Positions 16,915-25,496 of a stretch of 64,000 bases of DNA are shown here, piece after piece; positions within the stretch are counted from its first letter, which is position 1; each line of letters starts with the position of its first letter. Both the position numbers and the translations under genes were made by a program. A model generated the notes under the pieces. That model had not been told where the DNA came from. It saw only the letters and a program-made list of their open reading frames with translations, and ran no database searches. Where the stretch lies: the NCBI GenBank assembly GCA_964505725.1, contig CAZDJK010000061.1, positions 1 to 64,000 of the forward strand, given 5' to 3'. This DNA is from CAVRJC01 sp964505725 (GTDB lineage: Bacteria > Actinomycetota > Acidimicrobiia > IMCC26256 > DASPTH01).

Positions 16915-17796
16915 TCACACCGCGTGTTCGGGGACCTGCAGCTCCTTGCGGGCCTTGGCGATGTCGGACTGGTACTTGAGGAGCACGTGCAACGTCTCGC
17001 CGATGGTCGCGGGGTCGACCTCGGACCGGCCCAGGTAGAGCAGCGTCCGCGCCCAGTCGATGGTCTCCGAGATCGACGGCGCCTTCTTCAGCTCGAGCTG
17101 GCGGATCGAGCGCACGACGCGCGCGATCTGGTCGGCGAGCGCCTCGTCGATCTCGGGGACTCGCACCCGCACGATGTCCTTCTCGCGCTCGATGCTCGGG
17201 TAGTCGATGTGGAGGTAGAGGCAACGGCGCTTCAACGCCTCCGACAGCTCGCGCGTGTTGTTGGAGGTGAGGATCACGATCGGCCGCTGCTGGTGGCCGA
17301 CGATGGTGCCGAGCTCGGGGACCGACACCTGGAAGTCGGACAGCACCTCGAGGAGCAAGGCCTCGGTCTCGATCTCGACTCGGTCGACCTCGTCGATCAG
17401 CAGCACCACCGGATCCTCGGAGCGGATCGCCTCGAGAAGCGGGCGCGTGAGCAGGAAGGGCTCGGAGAAGATGTCGGCCTCGACGACCTCCCAGCTCGTC
17501 TCGTGCTCACGGTCGGCCTGGATGCGCAGGAGCTGCTTCTTGTAGTTCCACTCGTAGAGCGCCTTGGCCTCGTCGAGGCCCTCGTAGCACTGTAGGCGGA
17601 TCAGCCGGGAGCCGGTCACGGTGGCGACGGCCTTCGCGAGCTCCGTCTTGCCGACGCCCGCGGGGCCCTCGATCAGCACCGGCTTCTCGAGCCGATCCGC
17701 GAGGAACACCACGCCCGCGATACCGGGGTCGGCCAGGTAGTCGGCTTCGCGCAGTCGCGAGATCACCTTGTCGACCGATTCGAATCTCTCCGCCAT
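16915..17796 (-). CDS. MoxR-family AAA ATPase
   Basis: A 293-residue AAA+ ATPase. Walker A (GPAGVGKTELAKA) lies near residues 44-56, Walker B (VVLLIDEVDR) near 130, sensor I (ILTSNNTRELSEALKRRCL) near 175 with the arginine finger region, and sensor II around the C-terminal helices. Paired with the downstream VWA gene as in CoxD/CoxE-type chaperone modules. The ATG at 17796 is preceded by a purine-rich GAGACAT context. The spacing to proA (65 nt) allows a separate transcript. Confidence 0.92.
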   Translation of the reverse strand: MAERFESVDKVISRLREADYLADPGIAGVVFLADRLEKPVLIEGPAGVGKTELAKAVATVTGSRLIRLQCYEGLDEAKALYEWNYKKQLLRIQADREHETSWEVVEADIFSEPFLLTRPLLEAIRSEDPVVLLIDEVDRVEIETEALLLEVLSDFQVSVPELGTIVGHQQRPIVILTSNNTRELSEALKRRCLYLHIDYPSIEREKDIVRVRVPEIDEALADQIARVVRSIRQLELKKAPSISETIDWARTLLYLGRSEVDPATIGETLHVLLKYQSDIAKARKELQVPEHAV

Positions 17797-17861
17797 GTCT
17801 CCGCTCTCGTTCGCTTCGCGCTCGTCCGCGCAACTCTCGGGCGGCTCGCCCGGCCACCTTC

Positions 17862-19118
17862 CTAGCCGCGGAGCTGCCCCTCACCCCACACGAGGTACTT
17901 GTAGGTCGTGAGCTCGCGCAACCCCATGGGACCACGGGCGTGCAGCTTCTGGGTGGAGATGCCGATCTCGGCTCCGAGGCCGAACTCACCGCCGTCCACG
18001 AAGCGCGTCGACGCGTTCACGAGCACGGTCCCGCTGTCGACCTCACGCGTGAAACGCCGCGCCGCGTCGAGGTCGCGGGTCACGATCGCCTCACTGTGAC
18101 CGGATCCGTAGCGGTTCACGTGCGCGATCGCGGCGTCGAGCGACGGCACCACCGCGATGCTCAGCTCCAGGGCGAGGAATTCCTTCGCGAAGTCGGCGTC
18201 GGTCGCCACGCCCATCGCCGGCCACCGGGCGCGGGAACCCTCGTCGCCGACGAGCGCGACGTCGTGCTCGGCGAGCGCGGCACACACGACCGGTAGGAAC
18301 GCGTCGGCAACCGCCTCGTGCACGACCAGCGACTCGGCGGCGTTGCACACGCTCGGTCGGCTCGTCTTGGCGTTGACCACGAGCGCAAGCGCGGTGTCGA
18401 GGTGGGCGTGCTCGTCGACGTACACGTGGCAGTTGCCGTCGCCGTCGATGATCACAGGCACGGTGGCGTGCTCGCGGATGCTCGCGATGAGCGCGTGGCC
18501 GCCCCGCGGGATCAGGAGGTCGACGCAGTCGTCGAGCTGCATGAGCTCGACCGCGGCCTCGTGGCGGACGTCGTCGACCAGGATCACGCCGTCCTCCGGC
18601 AGGCCGGCCTTGTCGAGGCCCTCGCGGAGCACGTCGACGATCGCGGTGTTGGAGCCGTGCGCGCTGGCGGAGCCGCGGAGGAGCACCGCGTTGCCCGACT
18701 TGATGCAGATGCCGGCGGCGTCGCTCGTGACATTGGGTCGGTTCTCGTAGATGATCGCCACCACGCCGATGGGAACCCGGACCCGCTCGATCAGGAGCCC
18801 GTTCGGGCGGGTCGAGCCGTCGATGAGCTCCCCGACCGGATCGGGCAGCGCGGCGAGGTCGCGCAGCCCGTCGGCCATGGCGGCGATGCGGGCATCGCTG
18901 AGGCGGAGGCGGTCGAGCGGACCCGGCGCCATGCCGTCGGCGGCGGCGTCGTCGACGTCGGCCGCGTTGGCCGCGAGCACGTCGGCGGCGCGGGCGACGA
19001 GGAGGTCGGCGGCGGTGAGGAGCGCGGCGTTCTTCTCCGCGCTCGAAGCGCCTGCCACGTGCGGCGAGGCGGCTCTGGCCCGTCGCCCCAGCTCGCGAAC
19101 TGCTGCGGGCGCAGGCAT
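17862..19118 (-). CDS. proA: Glutamate-5-semialdehyde dehydrogenase
   Basis: Second enzyme of proline biosynthesis, reducing gamma-glutamyl phosphate with NADPH. The 418-residue ALDH-fold protein shows VVAIIYENRPNVTSDAAG, SGNAVLLRGSASA, the nucleophilic Cys in SVCNAAESLVVH near residue 257, and the C-terminal FGLGAEIGISTQKLHARGPMG signature. The ATG at 19118 sits 7 nt after a TACACT -10 element. Unusually, it is separated from proB by about 500 nt instead of following it directly. Confidence 0.96.
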   Translation of the reverse strand: MPAPAAVRELGRRARAASPHVAGASSAEKNAALLTAADLLVARAADVLAANAADVDDAAADGMAPGPLDRLRLSDARIAAMADGLRDLAALPDPVGELIDGSTRPNGLLIERVRVPIGVVAIIYENRPNVTSDAAGICIKSGNAVLLRGSASAHGSNTAIVDVLREGLDKAGLPEDGVILVDDVRHEAAVELMQLDDCVDLLIPRGGHALIASIREHATVPVIIDGDGNCHVYVDEHAHLDTALALVVNAKTSRPSVCNAAESLVVHEAVADAFLPVVCAALAEHDVALVGDEGSRARWPAMGVATDADFAKEFLALELSIAVVPSLDAAIAHVNRYGSGHSEAIVTRDLDAARRFTREVDSGTVLVNASTRFVDGGEFGLGAEIGISTQKLHARGPMGLRELTTYKYLVWGEGQLRG

Positions 19119-19125
19119 GCGGGCG

Positions 19126-19131
19126 AGTGTA
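19126..19131 (-). promoter_or_regulatory. Candidate -10 element for proA (possibly leaderless)
   Basis: The minus strand reads TACACT seven bases before the proA ATG at 19118, a good TANNNT -10 match that would place transcription start at or next to the start codon. No clear -35 hexamer. Confidence 0.35.
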
Positions 19132-19616
19132 CCGCCAGGTCGCGAGACCCTTCGGGGCGATTCGCCCGCCGATTCGCCAACGAAGGAGACCTCTCGCGGC
19201 GATTGGGTGTGGGAGGTCGCGGATGCGCACACTCATGCTGCGAGGCGCGAGTGCGTCGACATGACGAGAGAAGCGCCAGGAACGCGTGCCGGGTCTGGGA
19301 GGCGACGGGGCTGGTCGCCGGACCGCGCTGCCCACAGGCGCAGCGGCCGGGCGACGCAGCCCCACCGTCCTCCCTCTCCTCGCCGACCGTCGAAGCCCTC
19401 GTGAGAAGGCTCTCCCCCCGCCGGCCGGCGACGAGTAGCGGCCCGTAGTGTGACGGAACTCGCCTCGGCGCGCAAGAGCGCGCGGCACGGTACGTGGGCG
19501 ATGCGGCCACCCGGTACGCACGAATTGGCCACTTTCGTCAGGTGTCGTCCCTGCGTTGAGTGGCCGGTCGACCACGCTCGACGCTGGGACGCGCGCGTCA
19601 CCCCGTCCCGTACGGG
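19132..19616 (+). other. Long intergenic spacer between proB and proA with no supported gene
   Basis: About 485 bases where proB and proA would normally abut. Several open frames exist but all are short, arginine/proline-rich and without family sequence or good ribosome sites. The core conserved sequences of RNase P RNA, tmRNA and SRP RNA were not seen. A few GC-rich inverted repeats are present. It may hold the proA promoter, a decayed gene or a small RNA; nothing can be claimed. Confidence 0.4.
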
Positions 19617-20708
19617 TCAGGGAAGCACCACGAGGTCGTCGCGGTGCACGACCTCGTGGGGCTGACCTTCAGCGAGGTCCGACGTGCGGCGGCCCGCCGC
19701 GGCGCGCAGCGCCGCCGACGGGTAGCGCACCAGACCCTTCGCGAACGGGCGGCCGGCGTCGTCGACGATCTCGACCGCCGCGTCGACGTCGAACGTGCCC
19801 TCGACCGCGCGCACGCCCGCGGGGAGCAGCGAGCGGTGGTCCATGCACAGCGCTCGCCGCGCGCCCTCGTCGACCACGATGCGCCCGGACGCGCCGAGCG
19901 CGAACGCGATCCACAGCTTGCGGCTCGGGAGTCGCTGGGCGCGCGGCCGCACCACGGTGCCGACGGCGCGGCCTTCGATCGCGTTGGTGATCACGTCGGG
20001 TTCGCCGGCGCCCGCGATCACCGCGCGCACGCCCGACCATGCGGCGATCTTTGCGGCGGCGAGCTTGCTCGCCATGCCTCCGCTCCCCCGCGAGGAGCCC
20101 GCACCGCCGGCGAGCGCCTCGAGCGCGGCGTCCACCTCCACGATCTCCTCGATCAGCGACGCGCCGTCGTCGAGCCGCGGGTCGGCGGTGAGGACCCCGG
20201 GCGTGTCCGTGAGCAGCACCAGCACCTCTGCCCGGAGCAGGTGCGACACCAGCGCCGCCAGGCGGTCGTTGTCGCCATAGCGGATCTCGTCGTCGGCCAC
20301 GGTGTCGTTCTCGTTCACGACCGGCACGACGCCGAGGTCGACGAGGCGTCGGAGCGTGTCGCGCGCGTGGAGATACTGGCGGCGCACGCCGAAGTCGTGG
20401 GGCGTGAGCAGCACCTGTCCTGCGACCAGCCCACGTTCCTGGAGCACCTGGCGGATGCGCTCCATGAGCCGCGGCTGGCCGACCGCGGCGAGCGCCTGCA
20501 ATGTACCGATGTCGTGCGGTCGGGCGCCCATGCCGAGCACCGGGAGCCCGGCCGCGACCGCGCCCGAGCACACGAGGACGACTTCGTGCCCTGCCGCGCG
20601 TGCAGCCGCGATCCCGTCACAGATGCGCGCCAGCGACGCCTCGTCGACCTCGCCCCGCTCGGACGTCAGCGACGAGCTTCCCACCTTCACCACCGCGGTG
20701 CGCGCCAT
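19617..20708 (-). CDS. proB: Glutamate 5-kinase
   Basis: First step of proline synthesis, phosphorylating glutamate. The 363-residue protein has an amino-acid kinase domain (TAVVKVGSSSLT at the start, VCSGAVAAGLPVLG, VVNENDTVADDEIRYGDND, LLTDTPGVLTADPR, GSGGMASKLAAAKIAAWSGV) and a C-terminal PUA domain from about residue 275. The ATG at 20708 shares its first base with the obgE stop codon (TGATG), so translation is coupled to obgE. Confidence 0.96.
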   Translation of the reverse strand: MARTAVVKVGSSSLTSERGEVDEASLARICDGIAAARAAGHEVVLVCSGAVAAGLPVLGMGARPHDIGTLQALAAVGQPRLMERIRQVLQERGLVAGQVLLTPHDFGVRRQYLHARDTLRRLVDLGVVPVVNENDTVADDEIRYGDNDRLAALVSHLLRAEVLVLLTDTPGVLTADPRLDDGASLIEEIVEVDAALEALAGGAGSSRGSGGMASKLAAAKIAAWSGVRAVIAGAGEPDVITNAIEGRAVGTVVRPRAQRLPSRKLWIAFALGASGRIVVDEGARRALCMDHRSLLPAGVRAVEGTFDVDAAVEIVDDAGRPFAKGLVRYPSAALRAAAGRRTSDLAEGQPHEVVHRDDLVVLP

Positions 20709-21943
20709 CAGGCCAAGCCTTCCACGTACTCGAGCTCGACGGGCCCGACCCGGACGAGGTCGCCCTCCCGGGCTCCCGCGCGCGCCAGCGCGCGCTCGAC
20801 GCCCATGCGCCGCAGCCGCTCCTGCACGTACGCGAGGGCGTCCTCGTTGGTGAGGTCGGCCATCGCGACGACACGCTCCGCGTGCCGCCCGCTGACGCGC
20901 CATCCGCCGTCGTCGTCGCGCGTGACGGAGAAGCCCTCCTCCATGGGCCGCAACACGACGAACGGTTCCCGTTCCGGCTCCACCGCCCGCGCGTCGTCCA
21001 CGGCCACCGCGATGCGCCCGAGCAGCTCGTCGAGCCCCGCGTGGGTCACCGCCGACACCGCGAGCGCGTCGGGTCTGTCGAGCGGCCAGCACGCGACGTC
21101 GGCCCGGCTCCCGACGACGATCCGGGGCCGCTCGAGCAGCTCGGGTCGGTAGCGGCCGAGCTCGTCGAGGAGGACCGCCTCCTGCTCCACCGGCCGGCGT
21201 TCCGGAGCCGCGAGGTCGAGGAGCAGGACGAGCACTCGGGCCCGCTCGACGTGTCGGAGGAACCGGTGCCCGAGGCCGCGTCCCTCGGCGGCGCCCTCGA
21301 TCAGGCCGGGGATGTCGGCGAGCGCCAGCTCGTGGCCGCGGAAGCGCACCACGCCGAGGTGAGGCTCCAATGTGGTGAACGGGTAGTCGGCGATCCTCGG
21401 CTTCGCCGCGCTGACGGCCGCGATGAGCGTCGACTTGCCGGCATTCGGGAACCCGACGAGGGCGGCGTCGGCGAGCAGCTTCACCTCGAAGCGCAGCCAG
21501 TGTTCCTCGCCGTATTCGCCCTGCTCCGCGAAGCCCGGTGCCCGGCGCGCGTTGGAGAGGAACCGGGCGTTGCCGCGCCCGCCGCGCCCCCCGCGGGCGG
21601 CGAGGTAGCGGTCGCCGTGGTGCACGAGGTCGGCGAGCACCGAACCGTCGCGGTCGCGCACGAGCGTCCCTTCGGGAACGCCGACGACGAGGTCCGCGCC
21701 GCGCGCCCCGTGCTTCTGGCGTCCCGCACCGTGCTTGCCCGACGCCGCGCGCCGGTGCGGGTGGTCCCGGAGGCCCAGCAGCGACGCCACGTTGCGATCC
21801 GCCTCGACGTACACGTCGCCGCCCGCGCCGCCGTCGCCGCCGTCGGGGCCGCCCTTGGGAACGTGCGCCTCACGGCGGAACGACACCGCGCCCGCGCCAC
21901 CGTCGCCGCCGCGCACGTTGACCTGGACCTCGTCGACGAACAT
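20708..21943 (-). CDS. obgE: GTPase ObgE/CgtA
   Basis: Essential 50S-assembly and stress GTPase of 411 residues. The glycine-rich Obg fold is at the N-terminus (DEVQVNVRGGDGGAGAVSF, KGGPDGGDGGAGGDV), then the G domain with G1 GFPNAGKST near residue 170, G3 DIPGLIEGA, and a C-terminal OCT domain. The G4 position reads VVGSRADVA rather than the usual NKxD, a deviation worth noting for nucleotide specificity. It lies between rpmA and proB as in other actinobacteria. Confidence 0.96.
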   Translation of the reverse strand: MFVDEVQVNVRGGDGGAGAVSFRREAHVPKGGPDGGDGGAGGDVYVEADRNVASLLGLRDHPHRRAASGKHGAGRQKHGARGADLVVGVPEGTLVRDRDGSVLADLVHHGDRYLAARGGRGGRGNARFLSNARRAPGFAEQGEYGEEHWLRFEVKLLADAALVGFPNAGKSTLIAAVSAAKPRIADYPFTTLEPHLGVVRFRGHELALADIPGLIEGAAEGRGLGHRFLRHVERARVLVLLLDLAAPERRPVEQEAVLLDELGRYRPELLERPRIVVGSRADVACWPLDRPDALAVSAVTHAGLDELLGRIAVAVDDARAVEPEREPFVVLRPMEEGFSVTRDDDGGWRVSGRHAERVVAMADLTNEDALAYVQERLRRMGVERALARAGAREGDLVRVGPVELEYVEGLA

Positions 21944-22013
21944 CGCGGATCAGCGTAGGGACCGGGCGCGAGACCGGGCGCGAGAACCCGGCACGGGCCG
22001 GGGGCCCGCGGAG

Positions 22014-22283
22014 TCAGGCGCCGGGAGCGGACGCGCCCGGGAGCACGTCGACCAGCTTGCGCCCGCGCCGGTAGCCGAAGCGCACGACGCCGTCCGCGGT
22101 GGCGAACAGCGTGTCGTCGCTCCCTTTCCCCACGTTCTCACCGGGGTGGAACCGGGTGCCGCGCTGGCGCACGATGATCGAGCCCGCGCTCACCTCGGTG
22201 CCGCTGTAGATCTTCACGCCGAGGCGCTGGGCGGCGGAGTCGCGCCCGTTGCGCGACGAGGCCGCGCCCTTCTTCTTCGACAT
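22014..22283 (-). CDS. rpmA: 50S ribosomal protein L27
   Basis: Ribosomal protein L27, 89 residues. The N-terminal SKKKGAASSRNGRDSAAQRLGVK, which reaches towards the peptidyl-transferase centre, and the VSAGSIIVRQRGTRFHPGENVG core are canonical. Its ATG overlaps the rplU stop by one base (TGATG), giving coupled L21-L27 synthesis. No N-terminal cleavage extension of the Firmicutes type. Confidence 0.97.
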   Translation of the reverse strand: MSKKKGAASSRNGRDSAAQRLGVKIYSGTEVSAGSIIVRQRGTRFHPGENVGKGSDDTLFATADGVVRFGYRRGRKLVDVLPGASAPGA

Positions 22284-22726
22284 CAGGCCTCCTCGGCGGC
22301 GTGCTCGGCAGCGGCGTGCTCGGCAGCGGCGTGCTTGGCAGCGGCGTGCTCGGCGGGCACGTCACCGGTGATCGCGTCCTCGGCGGCACCCCCGCTGGCC
22401 GCCCGCGACCGCGACCGGCCCTTGGTGATGCCGGTGATCTCGATGACCGAGAGGTGCTGGCGGTGCCCGTAGCGGCGGCGGTTGTTGCTCTTCGGCTTGT
22501 AGGTGAAGCCGTCGATCTTGGGGCCGCGGGCCTCGCCCACCACCTTCGCCTTCACCGACGCCCCCGAGAGCTCGCGGGGCGTGGCGAGCACCGTCTCGCC
22601 GTCGACGAGGAGGACGGGATGCAGCTCCACGACGTCGCCGTCGTCGCCGGCGACGCGCTCGACCTCGAGCCGCTCACCCTTCTGCACCTTGTACTGCTTG
22701 CCGCCGGTGCGGATGACTGCGTACAT
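22283..22726 (-). CDS. rplU: 50S ribosomal protein L21 with Ala/His/Glu-rich tail
   Basis: Ribosomal protein L21. Residues 1-100 are canonical (MYAVIRTGGKQYKVQKGERL, KVVGEARGPKIDGFTYKPKSNNRRRYGHRQ). At 147 residues it is about 45 longer than usual; the extra tail begins with a Ser/Arg-rich stretch and ends in tandem A-E/K-H-A-A units encoded by 15-bp DNA repeats. Start chosen at the ATG at 22726, seven codons inside the longest frame, matching the family N-terminus. Forms the rplU-rpmA-obgE operon. Confidence 0.95.
   Translation of the reverse strand: MYAVIRTGGKQYKVQKGERLEVERVAGDDGDVVELHPVLLVDGETVLATPRELSGASVKAKVVGEARGPKIDGFTYKPKSNNRRRYGHRQHLSVIEITGITKGRSRSRAASGGAAEDAITGDVPAEHAAAKHAAAEHAAAEHAAEEA
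22296..22355 (-). repeat. Four tandem 15-bp repeats in the rplU tail
   Basis: Four consecutive copies of GCGGCGTGCTCGGCA (plus-strand reading; the third has T for C and the last ends in G) at 22296-22310, 22311-22325, 22326-22340 and 22341-22355. On the minus strand they encode repeating Ala-Glu/Lys-His-Ala-Ala near the C-terminus of L21. The unit is in frame, so copy number can change without a frameshift. Confidence 0.9.
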
Positions 22727-22766
22727 GCGCGACGAACCCCTCGCCAACGATCCGGGACCGCTCAGA

Positions 22767-24743
22767 CTACCGCATGCCTGCCAGCAGCGACTCGTCGAGG
22801 AGGAAGCCGCGGCCGTGGCAGGTGGGGCACGTCTCGCTGAACGACTCGACCAGGCCCTCGGAGATCCGCTTCCGCGTCATCTCGACCAGGCAGAGCTCCG
22901 ACATCTCGAACGCCTGCGTTCGGGTCTTGTCGCGGGCGAGCGCGTCGCGGAACACCCGCATGGTCTCGTCGCGGTTGGCCTTCACCTCCATGTCGATGAA
23001 GTCGATGACGATGATCCCGCCGATGTCACGCAGCCGGAGCTGGCGCGCGATCTCCTCCGCCGCCTCGAGGTTGTTGCGGAACACCGTCTCCTCGAGGTTG
23101 GTGCGGCCCACGTTCTTGCCCGTGTTCACGTCGATCACGGTGAGCGCCTCGGTGCGCTCGATCACGAGCGAGCCCCCGGAGGGGAGCCACACCTTGCGGT
23201 CGAGCGCCTTCACGAGCTGCTCCTGGATGTGGAACCGCTCGAAGATCGGCAGGCCCTCCTCCGCGGCGTCGTAGTACTCGATCCGGTCGGCGAGCTCGGG
23301 CGCGATCGCCTCCACGTAGGCGCGGGTCTCCTCGTACAGCGCGCGGTCGTCGATGATGACGCCGCGGTACTCCTTGGTGAACTCCTCGCGGATGAGCCGC
23401 AACACGAGATCGGGCTCCTGGTAGAGCAGCTTGGCCGACTTCGTCTTCGACGCGAGGTCGGAGATCTGCTCCCACTGCGAGCGGAGACGGCGTACGTCGC
23501 GCTCGAGCTCCTCCCGTGTCGCACCCTCGGCCGCCGTCCGCACGATCAGACCCGCGTCGTCGGGACGAATCTCGTCGAGGATCCGCCGGAGGCGCTTGCG
23601 CTCGTCGTCGGGGAGGCGCTTCGAGATGCCGTAGGTGTCGGGCTCGCCCGGCACCATCACCAGGAACCGGCCCGCGAGGCTCACCTCCTGGGTCAGCCGC
23701 GCACCCTTGTGGGCGATCGGGTTCTTGGTGACCTGCACCACGATGTGCTGGCCGTTCCGCAGCATGCGCTCGATCTTCGGCCGCGCGCCGCCCTCCACGT
23801 CGGACGGGTCGAACGCGACGTCGCCGCGGTAGAGCACGCCGTTCTTCGGCGTGCCGATGTCGATGAACGCGGCCTCCATCCCGGGGAGCACGTTCTGGAC
23901 CCGCCCGAGGTAGATGTTGCCGTCGATCGAGTCGGTGCCGCTCGGCGTCGCCAAGGTGTGCTCGACGAGGCTGCGCCCCTCGAGCACCGCGATGTGGGTG
24001 TGGCCGCCGTCGAGCACGTGCACGCACATGAGGTAGCGCCCGGCGGGCCGGCCCTTGCGGGTACGGCCGCGGCGCCGCTCGAGCACGTCGTCGTCGAGCT
24101 CGAGCACGAGGTCGTCGCCCACGCCGAGGTCGGCATGCACGACGTCGTCGGCCGTCGCCCCGGCGGGCACGCGTCCGCCGCCCGCGGGCGTGCCCGCGGG
24201 CGCTCCGGTGCCGGTCCCGCGGCTCCGGCCGCGACCGCCTCGGCGCCGGCGGCGACGGGGCGTCGACGGGGCGCTGCCGTTGGCCGCAGTCGCAGGCGAC
24301 GGGCTCGGTGGTGCCGGGCGGGTGTCGCCGATCTTGGGTCTCGTGGCGGCAGGCCGATCGCCGGCGACCGGCGCCGGCGTGCCCGTCTCGGGGAGGCCGG
24401 CCTCCTCGCGCGCGGTCACCGCGACGTCGTCGTCGGTGAGACCGCGATCGACGCCTTCGTCTTCGTAGCTCTGCGGCTCCCGCCGCTCGTTCGCGGCGTT
24501 CGCGGCGCCCGCGCCGGCAGGGCGCTTGCGGTTGCGACCGCCCCGGGAACCCCGCCGGCGGCGCCGGCGTGGCGGGGCGTCGGGATCCGCGCTCGACGCG
24601 GCCGCGCGCTCGGCGGGCTCAGGCGGCCCCGTGGGCTCGCGGCCCGAATCCGCGTCGGACAGGGGCTCGATGGTGGGCTCGGTGGCGCGGCGTGCGCCCA
24701 CCGATGAGGAGGCGGTCGCCTCCGGGATGGTCTCGTCGGACAT
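22767..24743 (-). CDS. rne: Ribonuclease E/G family protein
   Basis: Endoribonuclease of 658 residues for mRNA decay and rRNA processing. A disordered Arg/Pro/Gly-rich N-terminal arm of about 230 residues (RRRRRRGSRGGRNRKRP) precedes the S1 domain (GNIYLGRVQNVLPGMEAAFIDIG), the 5' sensor/RNase H-like region, and the DNase I-like site (VIDVNTGK, IIVIDFIDM). The zinc-link motif CPTCHGRG lies near the C-terminus. It therefore has the actinobacterial design with the scaffold arm at the N-terminus. It starts 12 nt after the DUF2344 gene. Confidence 0.95.
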   Translation of the reverse strand: MSDETIPEATASSSVGARRATEPTIEPLSDADSGREPTGPPEPAERAAASSADPDAPPRRRRRRGSRGGRNRKRPAGAGAANAANERREPQSYEDEGVDRGLTDDDVAVTAREEAGLPETGTPAPVAGDRPAATRPKIGDTRPAPPSPSPATAANGSAPSTPRRRRRRGGRGRSRGTGTGAPAGTPAGGGRVPAGATADDVVHADLGVGDDLVLELDDDVLERRRGRTRKGRPAGRYLMCVHVLDGGHTHIAVLEGRSLVEHTLATPSGTDSIDGNIYLGRVQNVLPGMEAAFIDIGTPKNGVLYRGDVAFDPSDVEGGARPKIERMLRNGQHIVVQVTKNPIAHKGARLTQEVSLAGRFLVMVPGEPDTYGISKRLPDDERKRLRRILDEIRPDDAGLIVRTAAEGATREELERDVRRLRSQWEQISDLASKTKSAKLLYQEPDLVLRLIREEFTKEYRGVIIDDRALYEETRAYVEAIAPELADRIEYYDAAEEGLPIFERFHIQEQLVKALDRKVWLPSGGSLVIERTEALTVIDVNTGKNVGRTNLEETVFRNNLEAAEEIARQLRLRDIGGIIVIDFIDMEVKANRDETMRVFRDALARDKTRTQAFEMSELCLVEMTRKRISEGLVESFSETCPTCHGRGFLLDESLLAGMR

Positions 24744-24755
24744 TGATTCCTTCTC

Positions 24756-25496
24756 TCACGACGCGCGCACCTCCACGGCGCGCGCGAGCGCGTCGGCTTC
24801 CAGCGGTTCCACCCGCGCGCCGTCGCGCTCGATCCATTGTGCAGTTCGGATGACACGGTGCTCGGAGAGGATCCTCCCGTCGCACGCGAGGGCATCGAGC
24901 ACCTCACGCGGTCGGGCACCGCGAGGTTGGGTCGACAGCTCGAGCTCGAGCGCCGGGAGCGTTCCCGATACGCCGAGCCAGATGGAGCGGATCACGGGCC
25001 GGATGTCGTCGACCGTCTGCCGGCCCTTGCGGGTGCGGGTCACCCTGAGCTCGCGACTGGCGAGCGCGGCGCGGACGGCAGGCTCCAGCACCGTCCCTCC
25101 CACGATCTCGCCGTCGTCGTCGGCGACGACGACGCGGTACGCGACGAGCGTCACCGCCTCCTGCAGCGCGGGTGCCCGCTCGGCGAGCCGCGCCGCGCCG
25201 GTGACGTCGATTCCGTCCGGGAGCGCGGGCGAGAGGCGCTCCGGCAGCGCGTCGGCGTCGACAGGTTCCCGCAGCTCGACGTCGAGGTACTCGGCGTCGC
25301 TCTCGTGGCCGACCGAGAGCGCGAGGCCGAAGCTGACCTTGGGCCGGGGCGCGAACCCGAGCGTGAACGCGAGCGGCAGCTCCTCGATGCGGAAGGCACG
25401 CTCGAACGCCCGGGCGACGTCGCGGTGCGACACGAACCGCACCCGCCCCCGCTTCGAGAAGCGCAGCCGCACCGGGAACCCGGCGTCGCCCCTCAT
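24756..25496 (-). CDS. TIGR03936 family radical SAM-associated protein (DUF2344)
   Basis: A 246-residue companion of the radical SAM protein encoded immediately upstream. The N-terminus VRLRFSKRGRVRFVSHRDVAR and FTLGFAPRPKVSFGLALSVG are diagnostic of DUF2344. The ATG overlaps the TIGR03960 stop as ATGA, and in many bacteria the two are fused, which implies a joint function, possibly RNA or tRNA modification (inference from the family). Linked downstream to rne. Confidence 0.92.
   Translation of the reverse strand: MRGDAGFPVRLRFSKRGRVRFVSHRDVARAFERAFRIEELPLAFTLGFAPRPKVSFGLALSVGHESDAEYLDVELREPVDADALPERLSPALPDGIDVTGAARLAERAPALQEAVTLVAYRVVVADDDGEIVGGTVLEPAVRAALASRELRVTRTRKGRQTVDDIRPVIRSIWLGVSGTLPALELELSTQPRGARPREVLDALACDGRILSEHRVIRTAQWIERDGARVEPLEADALARAVEVRAS

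Noticed and set aside
19119..19616. RNase P RNA or other housekeeping RNA in the proB-proA gap
   Set aside because: The conserved RNase P core (GAGGAAAGTCC and related) was not found on either strand.
22296..22355. CRISPR array
   Set aside because: Tandem, spacer-free 15-bp repeats inside the rplU coding region.
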